Made by a program: the position numbers and the translations under genes
Notes under the pieces: model-generated
Told to the model about the DNA's origin: nothing
Database searches by the model: none
What the model saw: only the letters and a program-made list of their open reading frames with translations
Assembly (NCBI GenBank): GCA_023362775.1
Contig: JALMGJ010000012.1
Coordinates: forward strand, 23,529,001 to 23,593,000
Reading direction: 5' to 3'
DNA length: 64,000 nucleotides
Source of the DNA: Charina bottae
Lineage: Eukaryota; Chordata; Lepidosauria; Squamata; Charinaidae
Part shown: positions 52,327 to 63,490 of the stretch, piece by piece
How the letters are laid out: the number at the start of each line of letters is the position of its first letter
Numbering within the stretch: the stretch's first letter is position 1

Positions 52327-54348
52327 GTTGTTTATTCGTTCAGTCGTTTCCGACTCTTCGTGACTTCATGGACCAGTCCACGCCAGAGCTTTCTGTCGGC
52401 CGTCACCATCCCCAGCTCCCCAATGGTTGAGTCCGTCACCTCCAGAATACCATCCATCCATCTTGCCCTTGGTCGGCCCCTCTTCCTTTTGCCTTCCACT
52501 TTCCCTAGCATCAGCTTCTTCTCCAGGGTATCCTGTCTTCTCATTATGTGGCCAAAGTACTTCAGTTTTGCCTTTAATATCATTCCCTCAAGTGAGCAGT
52601 CTGGCTTTATTTCCTGGAGTATGGACTGGTTTGATCTTCTTGCAGTCCAAGGCACTCTCAGAATTTTCCTCCAACACCACAGTTCAAAAGCATCGATCTT
52701 CCTTCGCTCAGCCTTCCTTATGGTCCAGCTCTCGCAGCCATAGGTTACTACAGGGAATACCATTGCTTTAACTATGCGGACCTTTGTTGTCAGTGTGATG
52801 TCTCTGCTCTTAACTATTTTATCAAGATTTGCCATTGCTCTCCTCCCAAGAAGTAGACGTCTTCTGATTTCCTGGCTGCAGTCAGCGTCTGCAGTAATCT
52901 TTGCGCCTAGAAATACAAAGTCTGTCACTGCCTCCACTTTTTCTCCCTCTATTTGCCAGTCATCAATCAAGCTGGTTGCCATAATCTTGGTTTTTTTGAG
53001 GTTTAACTGCAACCCAGCTTTTGCACTTTCTTCTTTCACCTTCGTCATAAGGCTCCTCAGCTCCTCCTCGCTTTCAGCCATCAAAGTGGTATCATCTGCA
53101 TATCTGAGATTGTTAATGTTTCTTCCAGCGATTTTAACTCCAGCCTTGGATTCCTCAAGCCCAGCATGTCGCATGATGTGTTCTGCGTACAGGTTGAATA
53201 GGTAGGGTGAGAGTATACAGCCCTGCCGTACTCCTTTCCCAATCTTAAACCAGTCCGTTGTTCCGTGCTCTGTTCTTACCGTTGCTACTTGGTCGTTATA
53301 CAGATTCCTCAGGAGGCAGACAAGATGACTTGGTATCCCCATACCACCAAGAACTTGCCACAATCTGTTATGATCCACACAGTCAAAGGCTTTAGAATAG
53401 TCAATAAAACAGAAATAGATGTTTTTCTGAAATTCCCTGGCTTTCTCCATTATCCAGCGGATATTGGCAATTTGGTCTCTAGTTCCTCTGCCTTTTCTAA
53501 ACCCAGCTTGTACATCTGGCAATTCTCGCTCCATGAATTGCTGGAGTCTACCTTGCAAGATCTTGAGCATTACCTTACTGGCATGTGAAATAAGTGCCAC
53601 TGTTCGATAGTTTGAACATTCTTTAGTGCTTCCCTTTTTTGGTATGGGGATATAAGTTGATTTTTTCCAATCTGATGGCCATTCTTGTGTTTTCCAAATT
53701 TGCTGGCATATGGCATGCATCACCTTGACAGCATCATCTTGCAAGATTTTAAACAGTTCAGCTGGGATACCGTCGTCTCCTGCTGCCTTGTTATTAGCAA
53801 TGCTTCTTAAGGCCCATTCAACCTCACTCTTCAGGATGTCTGGCTCTAACTCACTGACCACACCGTCAAAGCTATCTCCAATATTATTATCCTTCCTATA
53901 CAGATCTTCCGTATATTCTTGCCACCTTTTCTTGATCTCTTCTGCTTCTGTTAGGTCCTTACCATCTTTGTTTTTGATCATACCCATTTTTGCCTGGAAT
54001 TTACCTCCGATGTTTCTAATTTTCTGGAAGAGGTCTCTTGTCCTTCCTATCCTATTGTCTTCTTCCACTTCCGCACATTGCTTGTTTAAAAATAATTCCT
54101 TATCTCTTCTGGCTAACCTCTGGAATTTTGCATTTAATTGGGCATATCTCCCCCTATCACTGTTGCCTTTTGCTTTCCTTCTTTCTTGGGCTACTTCCAG
54201 TGTTTCAGCAGACAGCCATCTTGCCTTCTTGGTTTTCTTTTTCTTTGGGACGTTTTTTGTTGCCGCCTCCTGAACAATGTTGCGAACTTCTGTCCATAGT
54301 TCTTCTGGGACCCTATCTACTAAATCTAGTCCCTTAAATCTATTCTTC
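52327..54348 (-). mobile_element. BovB, 5'-truncated, RT open
   Basis: The 3' end (tttattcgttcagtcgtttc on plus) is at the left. An 11-bp duplication aattttgtttt lies at 52316-52326 and about 54349-54359. The copy is truncated in the linker between endonuclease and RT and otherwise matches the intact copy with few changes. Confidence 0.94.
52332..54347 (-). CDS. BovB RT and C-terminal region, truncated but uninterrupted
   Basis: About 670 BovB codons are open from KNRFKGLDLVDRVPEE to KSRKRLNE, with all RT blocks: FRKGRGTRDQIANIRW, FIDYSKAFDCVDH, GVRQGCILSPYLF and RYADDTTLMA (plus-strand position about 53095-53110). The first 11 codons of the longest frame come from flanking DNA. It lacks the endonuclease and the 5' UTR, so it is not autonomous and no promoter is visible. 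Confidence 0.92.
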   Translation of the reverse strand, partial: KNRFKGLDLVDRVPEELWTEVRNIVQEAATKNVPKKKKTKKARWLSAETLEVAQERRKAKGNSDRGRYAQLNAKFQRLARRDKELFLNKQCAEVEEDNRIGRTRDLFQKIRNIGGKFQAKMGMIKNKDGKDLTEAEEIKKRWQEYTEDLYRKDNNIGDSFDGVVSELEPDILKSEVEWALRSIANNKAAGDDGIPAELFKILQDDAVKVMHAICQQIWKTQEWPSDWKKSTYIPIPKKGSTKECSNYRTVALISHASKVMLKILQGRLQQFMERELPDVQAGFRKGRGTRDQIANIRWIMEKAREFQKNIYFCFIDYSKAFDCVDHNRLWQVLGGMGIPSHLVCLLRNLYNDQVATVRTEHGTTDWFKIGKGVRQGCILSPYLFNLYAEHIMRHAGLEESKAGVKIAGRNINNLRYADDTTLMAESEEELRSLMTKVKEESAKAGLQLNLKKTKIMATSLIDDWQIEGEKVEAVTDFVFLGAKITADADCSQEIRRRLLLGRRAMANLDKIVKSRDITLTTKVRIVKAMVFPVVTYGCESWTIRKAERRKIDAFELWCWRKILRVPWTARRSNQSILQEIKPDCSLEGMILKAKLKYFGHIMRRQDTLEKKLMLGKVEGKRKRGRPRARWMDGILEVTDSTIGELGMVTADRKLWRGLVHEVTKSRKRLNE

Positions 54349-54459
54349 AATTTTGTTTTAGATTCTTTTAATTGAAACAAACAAGTGAACAGTAAATAAA
54401 TGGGAAGATGACATACTGTAAAGCAAAGCTTCAGCCTTGAGAATGCTGTTTATTTATAG

Positions 54460-54701
54460 CAGGGGTGGGCAACGTCAGGCCCGGGGGCCGTATAAGGCCT
54501 GCGGGGCTCCCGCCCACAAACCCCGCCCCTTCCACGTGATTGGCTCCTGCCCGCAAACCCCGCCCCCAGTGCTTGTGATTGGCCCCTGCCCGCAAACTCC
54601 AGCCCCCGGTCTGTGGAAATCCCAGAAACCCCACACCCCCCCCGATCCCCGGTTATAAATATCCAAATGGCCCTTGGCAGAAAAAAGGTTCCCCACCCCT
54701 G
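54460..54701. mobile_element. hAT-type MITE with exact 8-bp duplication
   Basis: Termini caggggtgggcaacgtc and ggttccccacccctg are flanked by atttatag at 54452-54459 and 54702-54709. It is the reverse of the family member at 33801-34057, with the same gattggctcctgcccgcaaa interior. Confidence 0.94.
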
Positions 54702-54709
54702 ATTTATAG

Positions 54710-56097
54710 CAAAGCCTCTGAACCCTACAGATATTCTTAAATAAATAAATAACTGGGGCTGTTGTGGCTTAGCGCTTGGTTTCTTTTAGGTGGACACACC
54801 GGTCCAAGCCAGGAGGGAAAAAAAATGTAGGCTGGGATGGCGAAGAACATCCTGGGAAGCTAGAGAAGGTGATAAGGAGCAATCCCATCAATCTGTAATC
54901 CGGTCAATGAATTTGTGATTGGGCCTTTGGGTTGTGATGTGCTGGAGCCCCAGTGGATGATGGTGTTGCTGATATTCGGATTGCCATTTAATTGTTTCTT
55001 TGGGAAGTTGGTTGGCCCTTGTGAGAAAGGACTGCTGGACAAGATGTGCCTGGAGTTTGACCCAGCTGGGCCCTGCTTATGTTCTTATGTACATCTATGA
55101 ATTGTGGGTTTTTTATTTCTTTTTGTTAGGTTTTGTTGTTTTTTATTTGTTTGTTCATAAGCTGCCCAGAGTCAGCTTGGTTAAGATGGGTGCCCATAAA
55201 AATGTTTTTAATAAGTAAGTACATTTGTGAGACCACCTGCAACACATCCTCATCACATTCCAAACATCCCCAAGATTGTCTGCCACTATGATACTGATCT
55301 GGGTATTCACAAGATTGGCGCGTACCATTATGACCTTGAGAGAGTACTTACTTACTTACTTACTTACTTACTTATTTTCTATCCCACCTTTATTATTTTT
55401 ATAAGTAACTCAAGGCAGTTACATAAATATTGCATAGATATATGATGCAGAATGCATTCAAGACAGCTGAAATAAGCAGCCAAAACTCAATGTTGGATAG
55501 AAACCTTTTGGTGGGCAAAACAGAAACAAGAGCCATAAAGCCATTGGAACTGAATACTGAAATTGCAATTAATTCATTGCAAAACACCACCAGAGATACA
55601 GGTGTTTCCAGGATGTACAAAATACATGCTGGAAATATATAGTCACCTACATCTTACCAAGTGCGTTTACCCAAAATCTCATCTTCTCCAAACAGTGGAT
55701 GGGGCCAAGAAGATTTTACTGATTGTCTCTTTCCCCCACACTCTCCATTACAAGGAAAGAGACAGGGTGAATGAATGAATGAATGAATGAATGAATGAAT
55801 GAATGAATGCATGCATGCATGCATGCATGCATGCATGCATGCATGCATGTATGTTAGGGAGTAAAGTATCTTGAGTTTGCCTTGGTTCTGATTATTTTAC
55901 ACTGCAACTGAAATACAACATAAATGGCCTGTTCCCTTCCTACTTTCAAGGAATGTGTTCATGGAGAGGATCAAAAATGTCAAGATGGCAGTCACATCTG
56001 TGCAATTGAAGCTCTACCATTGTGTGCAAAAACAGCTGGCACTTTGATCATCTGAACATGAACACCATCTTGACTTTTTTAGCCCCTCCTGAGGATA
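54710..56097. other. Unassigned sequence with microsatellites
   Basis: (CTTA)n at 55344-55372. A compound (GAAT)n then (GCAT)n run at 55768-55850. A decayed L2-type tail at about 55155-55210 (gctgcccagagtcagcttgg). No gene recognised. Confidence 0.5.
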
Positions 56098-56832
56098 TCT
56101 AGATCAAGAGGCCCTCCGAACAGTCACTCATGCCCTTGTCATCTCCCATATAGATTACTGCAATGCGCTGTACATGGGGCTACCCTTGAAGAGTATCAGG
56201 AAGCTTCAGCTGGTCCAGAATGCGGCTGCATGGGTGCTATAAGATCAGCACATGTAACACCGCTGCTCCGTGAGCTGCATTGGGTACCAGTTTGCTTCCA
56301 GGTCCAATTCAAGGTGTTGGTTATCACCTTTAAAGCCCTACATGGCATGGGACCAGGGTACCTGAGGGACTGTCTCATCCCGACCACATCTACCCGCCCC
56401 ACCCGGTCATGCAGGGAGGGCATGCTTCGGACCCCATCAATAAAAGAATTCCATCTAGTGGGGTCCAGGAGGCGTGCCTTCTCTGTGATAGCACCCGCCC
56501 TGTGGAATATCTTGCCCCCAGAGGTGAGGCGGGCGCCCTCGCTCCTGGCCTTCAGGAAGTCTTTAAAGACCTGGTTCTGCCGCCTTGCTTGGAACAAAGG
56601 AAATAATAGTTCCTCCTGGGGGTGGTTAGCTTAGTAATACCCTCCTTTTAAGAACTCACCATCTTTGGATTTTTCTATTTATTATTATAGTGGATTTTAA
56701 ATGTATAGGTTTTAATTGTTTCTATAATATCATTGTAAACCGCCCAGAGTCTACTGTTGTAGAGATGGACGGTGATAAATTCGAATAATAAATAAATAAA
56801 ATAAAATAAAATAAAATAAAATAAAATAAAAT
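56098..56832 (+). mobile_element. L2-type LINE 3' end
   Basis: Same extent as the copy at 11436-12200. The ORF end (56230-56634: HVTPLLRELHWVPVCFQVQF, IAPALWNILPPEVRRAPS) is followed by accgcccagagtctactgtt and an (AAAAT)n tail at 56785-56832. Confidence 0.88.
56230..56634 (+). pseudogene. L2-type LINE ORF C-terminus
   Basis: 134 codons end in SSSWGWLA, in frame from the HVTPLLRELHWVPV block. The DYCNALYMGLPLKS block just upstream (56150-56225) is in another frame, so one frame break lies near 56230. Confidence 0.8.
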
Positions 56833-58780
56833 ATCCCTAAGGGTACATCAAGTATAAATTTGAGACTGTCTCAAAGGAAAGTACTAACTAAGTATCTAAT
56901 ATTTTCACAGGCAAATAATTTATGTTAAAAAAAAAAGATGTTGGATTAATGACTCCAAGCAGGGAATTATTACACATTTAGCAGAATCTACTGAGCTGAA
57001 GGTTGGGTTAGAAGCACTTTCCAACTCTACAATTCTATTATTTTGTTAAATCAGAAGGATATATTTGTTTCTTTTTCTTAAATAAGAGAAAGGGTTGTTA
57101 CTCCTACCTTTATGGGAGAAAATGGTCTTTTTTTTCATTTTTACCATGAAGGAGGAGTGTGGAGATTGTCCCCACTGACTGGGGTGAGATTTTTTGCAGA
57201 AGATATAGCCTTCCTTCAGAATGCGGATATTTTACTAGCAACATGTAAAAAAAAAAAGCTTCCGCAAAGGATTTCTTTAAAAGAGCATGGTCAGCCAAAT
57301 AAAGTTCCCTCCTGCATAGCCCCCAGCTGGTATCTGATAATTAAATGGCTTTAGTTTTTCACACATTGCCTGTAGCATTTCCTGACCATTTCTAAAGAAA
57401 CATTTTCCTCTTCCAACTCATCAGAATGGAGCTGCGGAGGCCTAAAGGTGGGCACAGTGTGATGCATTCTGCTGGGGTGGTGGGTGGGGATTTTAAATTA
57501 GAACAATATAAGGTTACAAACAAACAGATGGTCTTTTGTGGTCACTCATAATAGTTAATTCAATTAACCAGGAGCAATCTGCCTGTAATTGAGGTAGAGT
57601 TAAGTGTCCATTATCTCATCTTGTACCTGTAATCTCCATTGTAAAGTGACTAATTGCACGCTTATGGGATAATCAAGTTGAAATTTACATTAATTACGGT
57701 AAGAATATGCTTGTTGGCTATCACGTATCAGTAAAAATAGGCTAGCGTGTTAGTGTTCTATAGGGAAAACAAAAATATTTGACATTCTCAGAATTCTTTG
57801 TTGTATCTCAGGAAAAGAATTCAGGCTGTAAAATAAAACACACTTTTTCTTTATTAGGCTGTGGCCCTGGCAGGTCGAGAAACAGTTGGAGATTCTAGAG
57901 CTATGCCAGCCCTTTCAGTCTTTGCCAACAATTTTTAATTGCTTTTTCATGGGATAGAAAAAGAAATATTAGGGGTGCGCAGATTGGCTTTGATCTGAAT
58001 CAGCAATAATTCATATTGATTTGGAAAATCAATTTGGTTTGATGTTTCAATCCAAATTGATTGCTAATCCATCCAAACTGGTGAAATGATTCAAAGGGTC
58101 TAGTTCAGGGTTATGATCATATCCCTTTCAGATCGACTCTCCAAACTTATTCTTTTCTGCGCTCTTGTGGATACACTGGGAGTAATCACAGCTCTATCGA
58201 ATTAATTTCATACAATTTTAATTCGAGTCAAAATCAAAGAGAAATCCAATTCCATTTTTGCCCTGGCCTTGTTCACTTCTTTCTTCTGGTCCAACATATT
58301 TTAGAGTATAATCTCAGCGTTTAAGGAGGAAGGATGAAAGGGTGGAGAGGAAGAAGATGTCCCTGGTTTGGTCAGTGATCAAGATCAGTGGAAGATGATA
58401 GAGATGAACTGACATAATATATTTATAATGCCCAGGCTTAGGTTTTGTAATGGGCTGTGAGAATAAACTTGGGAGACAGGAGGAAATGCTGAAACCTAGA
58501 CAACAGTCTGATAAGAGAAATCCGAGTCCAAAGGCGGGATAGGGGTGGAGAAAGCATCTCAGAAGGGACCCTCCTTAGTTCTCTGGAAAGTAAAGGCAGG
58601 GGTCGGGGGGGGGGAGTGCTTTCAGACCTGCAAGATTCTGTTACTGTACCCTTACAATAAAGGTAGTATGTTGGGGTTTGATAAACCCAGGAATTTACTT
58701 CTAGATATAAATTATACAGAGAGGCTTGATTTCTAGGTAAAAGGTGAAATATTCTGCACAGTCACCCAATTACCAGCCAT
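56833..58780. other. Unassigned sequence; candidate conserved block at 57500-57720
   Basis: 57500-57720 is unique-looking, with TTAATTCAATTAACC, GTAATTGAGG and ATTAATTACGG words that recall homeodomain-site-rich enhancers (impression only). 57971-58262 starts ggggtgcgcagattggcttt and is rich in caatttggattga words, like old non-autonomous DNA elements. No gene recognised. Confidence 0.35.
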
Positions 58781-58784
58781 TGTT

Positions 58785-59096
58785 GTAGGAATGATGTGTC
58801 ATGTGTGACTCATTCAATAGGTGCTTAGAGTTAGGTTGGGTGTGGTGAATAACGAGAGTGACCTATAATGTGATTGGTCAGGTTCACTATATATACAGGG
58901 ACATTCTCAGTTCCCATTATTCCCATTTTACCTCGTGAAAGCTGTATCGTTGATGGTGTATCATTTGTTACTTGTGGAAGTGATCTGTAAATACGTATGT
59001 ATATAAAGTAAATAGGATATTTGATATAACTTCTGTTTGGAGTCTATTTACTGCATAGTACATGGATCACTGATGCCTAGGAGAGAAGCAGGCCGC
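58785..59096 (+). other. Possible solo LTR or promoter-like segment
   Basis: tgttgtaggaatgatgtgtc opens a segment with a TATA-like tcactatatatacaggg (about 58886-58902) and a later agtaaatagg and cttctgtttggagtctattt. The order recalls U3-R-U5. I could not find a matching terminal pair or target duplication, so it may be unrelated. Confidence 0.25.
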
Positions 59097-59267
59097 TCCA
59101 TCTCCGTGCGCTCCCTCTGACATAGTATTAATACTCATGGTTTTTGTTTCCTGTCTGGACTACCTTGAAGGGCTGACAGGTTTGAAGCAGATACATGCTG
59201 AAGCTGTTGTATATTCTCATGAATCTTTAATGGTAACCCTGTGTTTAAAGGCTTGGTACTAGTTCTA

Positions 59268-59587
59268 GGGGCGTGGTGGCTCAGCGGGTAGGACGCCAGG
59301 CTTGTCGATCGGAAGATCGCAAGTTCGGAAGTTTGAATCCCTAGCCCTGCATGAAGAGTGAGCTCCCGCACTCGCTCCAGCTCTTGCCAACCTAGCAATT
59401 CGAAAGCATGCAAATGCAAGGAGATGAATAGGTACCACTTCGGTGGGATGGTAACGCGTGTCATGCGGCCACATGACCATGGAAGTGACAATGCTGGCTC
59501 TTCGGCTAACAAACGGAGATGATAACCGGCCCCTAGAGTCGGACACAACTGCACAAATGTGCGGGGGGAACCTTTACCTTTACCTTT
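59268..59587 (+). mobile_element. Sauria-type SINE with 11-bp target duplication
   Basis: tactagttcta lies at 59257-59267 and 59588-59598. The element has the head gcgtggtggctcagcgggta, the body and the agagtcggacacaactgcac end. A small deletion shortens the centre. Confidence 0.92.
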
Positions 59588-59697
59588 TACTAGTTCTAAA
59601 TATGAACAGCAGGCATGAATTGCTGAAGCCAGGGATCAATGTCAGCTAGGGATATAGCTTTGAAAAAAAGTTTTAATCTGTATATTATTGATATTAG

Positions 59698-60600
59698 AGC
59701 TGTGCAAAGCTTTGATCTGAAGGTGATTTCATCAAATCACCCCTTGGAACTGTGTATTTGAATGAAAGTGTTGAATCAATCTGACATCTCATAAGAACAT
59801 AAGAATAGCCCTGCTGGATCCAGGCAACACCCATCTTTTTCCAGCAATTTGTTTTAACGGGGATCAACCAGAGAGCTTTAAGATGCTCACAAGAAGGAGA
59901 TGAAGACATAACCCTTTCTTGCATCTTTCTTCTGCAATTAGTATTCAGAGGCATGCTACCCCCAAGCCTAGATATAACACTGAGTGTTTGAGACTGATAG
60001 CCCTTGATATATCTGTCCTCCAGGAATTTATAGCCATCTGCTTTCAAATCCATCCAAGATAGTGGTCCCTAGCAAATCTTGTATAATGAATTCCAGAGGT
60101 TAATTATGTGCCCTGTGAAGAAGTATTTTTCTTCTATGTATGTTCTAAATCTTATTCCAATCAGCTTCACTGGATAACCCTGGAAGAATATCTCCTTGTG
60201 AAACTTTTTTCATGCCAGGTGTGATTTTATGCATCTTTCCTATATTTTTTCCAAGTTCAAGTGTCCCAAACATTCCTGCCTTTTCTTGCAAGACAGGTGT
60301 TTGAATTCTTCATCATGTTGGTTGTTCTTTTCCACACTTTTCTCAGTTATATCTTTTTTCAAATATGGTGACCGGAACTGTATAAAGTATTCCAGATGTG
60401 GATATATCATACATCTGGAGAAGGATCAAGTCAGGCTTTTGTGAATTAATTTCATAATTCAACAGATTTCAGAGCATGTGCATTTTAAAAAATCTAATCT
60501 AATCTTCAAATTGATTAAAAGCATTTGAATCAGGGAAAATCTGATTTGACTCATCAAATCAATGATTCAAATTAGATCTTGCTTAATTCACATGCCCGTA
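59698..60600. mobile_element. Old non-autonomous DNA element hosting a CR1 fragment
   Basis: Sequence attgatatta flanks both sides (about 59688-59697 and 60601-60610). The ends gagctgtgcaaagc and ttaattcacatgcccg look weakly inverted. Between them 59790-60445 is CR1-like. Boundaries are tentative. Confidence 0.35.
59790..60445 (-). mobile_element. CR1-type LINE fragment
   Basis: ataagaacataagaatagcc, gccctgctggatcc and a later gtgaccggaactgtataaag with gtattccagatgtgg are CR1 blocks in the same order as at 672-8165. Strongly diverged. Confidence 0.6.
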
Positions 60601-60610
60601 ATTGATATTA

Positions 60611-62070
60611 CATTACTTTTGTTAAAAAGTATATTCATTATGTTCCCCTTTGGGAAAGTGTTTTTGATTTGAAAGGCAGTATAAAAATTATAAACATAGA
60701 GGTAAATCAATGAAATAATTTTGGCTTTTAATTGCAACTTTTCCAATTAGTAGGATTCTCCTATTAGTAAACCATCCTGCTCATAAGAGTTCTTATTAGT
60801 AAAATGTTTGTAAATCAGTTGTTCAAGACTCCCATGCTTCTTTATTATATAAGAAATGGAACTAATGAAATAATTTCAATTTAAACTTAACCATCTGAAT
60901 ATTCACCACAGCAACATGCCTGTTCCCAGGTTCACAGAAATTGAATAATAATTACAACTCTTGAGTACATTTCTCAAGAACTGAGTACATTTTGTTCCAG
61001 CATCTCTTTCCAAAGATAATGAAGGTAAATTTTGTAATTGGTTCAGCTCTATTAATGTTCCCTGTCTTAAATCTGTTTCTGATGTTTTTGACAAAGAATA
61101 CATTTTTCAATATTGGAGGGTGATTGTTTTGTGGGGAACTGAGAAGATGTTCATCTTCTTTTCTGTTGTGTGCCATACGTAGATATGGCATATAAATATA
61201 GAATCCAGATCAGGACTGATCAAGACTCACTAAGTCAATCTTCTCTCATCAGTTATGGATTTTGGTTTTCCTCACTCCAACTGGAAAATAACTCATATTG
61301 GTACTAAATCCATTCCATCTTCAAAATCCATCCTGCTTCTGATGACACCAGTCCTTGTACCTGATACTGTTAGGAACATGTGAAATAGGTGCAGCTAAAT
61401 GTTGTATTCAGCTTTAGAACTAAGCTCTAAAGAGCTACACTCATTTAAGAATCTGTAGTGGCAACACGGAAGACCATTGTTATTTCGAGGAGTTAAGTGA
61501 CATATTTTGATTTTCCCCCACATGAAGAAGATTAGAGTTTATTTAGAGTTACTGTATACTGCTGTTTAACTGGCTTGTTTTTATTTCTGGTTGGAATGGA
61601 GGGGGAGATAGATTACCCCAAGCTTGTTAGTTTAAGCATAGGTTCACTCCCCCAACAGCCCCTCCAGCAGCTTGGAATCGGGGGGGGGGGGAAGATTGTT
61701 GACGTTGGGCACTGGCTTATCTGCAAAGCTTCCCAGGCTCTTGGATGATGTCATAAACAGGTGCATAGACCCCAGGACGTATCCCAGTCAAGGTCAGGCC
61801 ATGCAGCCTCTGTACCATGGAAACATGGTCATGGGGTTTGGGGGCCAGACTTTGATAAAAACCTTAGGATTGTCTTTTGAGTTTGGGAACACCTATACAA
61901 ATGCAGGACGCTGGGTGCTGTAGAACAAAGAGCCATCCTTTTGGGGTTATTCTCACTATCCTGGTCAGGTTCCTGGTAGCAAAGGGAATAAAGGTACAGT
62001 ATCACCTTGCTTTGGTATGTATGAATTCTTTCTGTATGCTATGTCTATGAAGGTTCTCAGTCATCCAGGT
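60611..62070. other. Unassigned sequence
   Basis: No gene recognised. The frames at 60952-61191 (minus) and 61672-61923 (plus) have no domain. A G10 run lies at 61681-61691. Confidence 0.4.
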
Positions 62071-62072
62071 GG

Positions 62073-62845
62073 AATTGTCTATAGCTTGAATCATGTCAAC
62101 TGGATTTCTATTTTCTCAGTGGAAACGTTTTGCTCCTTATCCAAGGAGCTTCTTCAGTCTGAGCAAAGTTAGTAAGGGAATCCTTAAATATGTTGCTGTG
62201 TGACCTTACACCTGGGGCTCGGTCATGGTTATTTTTTTTGAGATGTTATTTCTAAGTCCCTTTATCATCTAAAGAAGGATCGTTAAGATCACCATGCTGC
62301 TGTTGAGCTTGTGAAATGGTCTTAATCTTCCTAGGCACAGAAGACAAAGCAGGGAGGAAGATAGGGGAAAGATTGTGCCTGAGGCCCCCACCTCTATTCA
62401 AGGAAGGATTTTCCAAGTTGGCATAAATGGATTCCTTGACCCCTCTCTCAGAGAAGATAGGTGGTTTGAGAGAGGGGTCAAGGAATCCATTTATGCCAAC
62501 TTGGAAAATCCTTCCTTGAATAGAGGTGGGGGCCTCAGGCACAATCTTTCCCCTATCTTCCTCCCTGCTTTGTCTTCTGTGCCTAGGAAGATCCATTTCA
62601 CAAGCTCAACAGCAGCATGGTGATCTTAATGATCCTTCTTTAGATGATAAAGGGACTTAGAAATAACATCTCAAAAAAACAACAACAACCCATGACCGAG
62701 CCCCAGGTGTAAGGTCACACAGCAACATATTTAAGGATTCCCTTACTAACTTTTCTCAGACTGAAGAAGCTCCTTGGATAAGGAGCAAAACATTTCCACT
62801 GAGAAAATAGAAATCCAGTTGACATGATTCAAGCTACAGACATTC
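62073..62845. mobile_element. Near-perfect palindrome, Penelope-type terminal repeats
   Basis: Arms of 378-379 bp (62073-62450, 62467-62845) surround a 16-bp loop and are nearly identical, differing mainly in a T/A run. Just outside, gttctcagtcatccaggtgg is typical of the ends of Penelope-like elements. Each arm holds the order stem strand TTTTCTCA, CTGAAGA, hairpin gctccttggataaggagc, then AAAAC and a matching TGAGAAAA. That is hammerhead-like, but with A where the conserved G of GAAA should be. No coding sequence is enclosed. Confidence 0.65.
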
Positions 62846-63124
62846 TGTATGCTATGCTTTATTTGTATAATCTGCCTAAACTCTGTTCCTATTTGAACTG
62901 TTTTTTCTGTTTAAATCTGTTTGCTTAAGTTTATAATAAAGCTAAAGTTTCTTTATCCACTGGCCTGCTTATTATCTCTGGATCTAAAAGAACCAATTGC
63001 CTGAGTACCTGATCACTGCTTGGACATAATTGGCAGGACAGGGTCCTTCATGAAATATGGGAGAATCACTAATAGCTGAGGTTGGAAATGGCCTCAGCAT
63101 TTGTCAAAAATCAAGAACTATATG
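62846..63124. other. Unassigned sequence
   Basis: No gene or repeat family recognised. Confidence 0.4.
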
Positions 63125-63490
63125 AGGTAGGCTGGTTACCTAGCAAATTTCCATGGCTGAGGGTGGATTTGAACCTGGGTCTCCCTAGGGTCAGTCCAAC
63201 CCTTGACCACTACATCACACTGGCTTTCACCACACAGTGCTGTTATTTATTTATTATTTATTTATTTAATTAATTAATTTTTATCCCACCTTTATTATTT
63301 TTATAAATAACTCAAGGCGGCGAACATCCGTAATACTCCTCCTATTTTCCCCACAACAGCAACCCTGTGAGGTGAGTTGGGCTGAGAGAGAGTGACTGGC
63401 CCAAGGTCACCCAGCCAGCTTTCATGCCTCAGGCGGGACTAGAACTCACAGTCTCCTGGTTTCTAGCCCGTTGCCTTAACCACACACATA
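63125..63490 (-). mobile_element. CORE-SINE (MIR-like) copies
   Basis: 63240-63490 is a long copy reversed: AATT-rich tail, ttataaataactcaaggcgg, caaccctgtgaggtgagttg, ggcccaaggtcacccagcca, then the head end cgttgccttaacca. 63140-63235 (gaacctgggtctccctaggg, ccttgaccactacatcacac) is a second, older tRNA-like head. Confidence 0.75.

Noticed and set aside
61672..61923. 83-codon ORF starting MESGGGGRLL
   Set aside because: The start lies in a G-run, there is no domain, no splice-like context and no support beyond being open.
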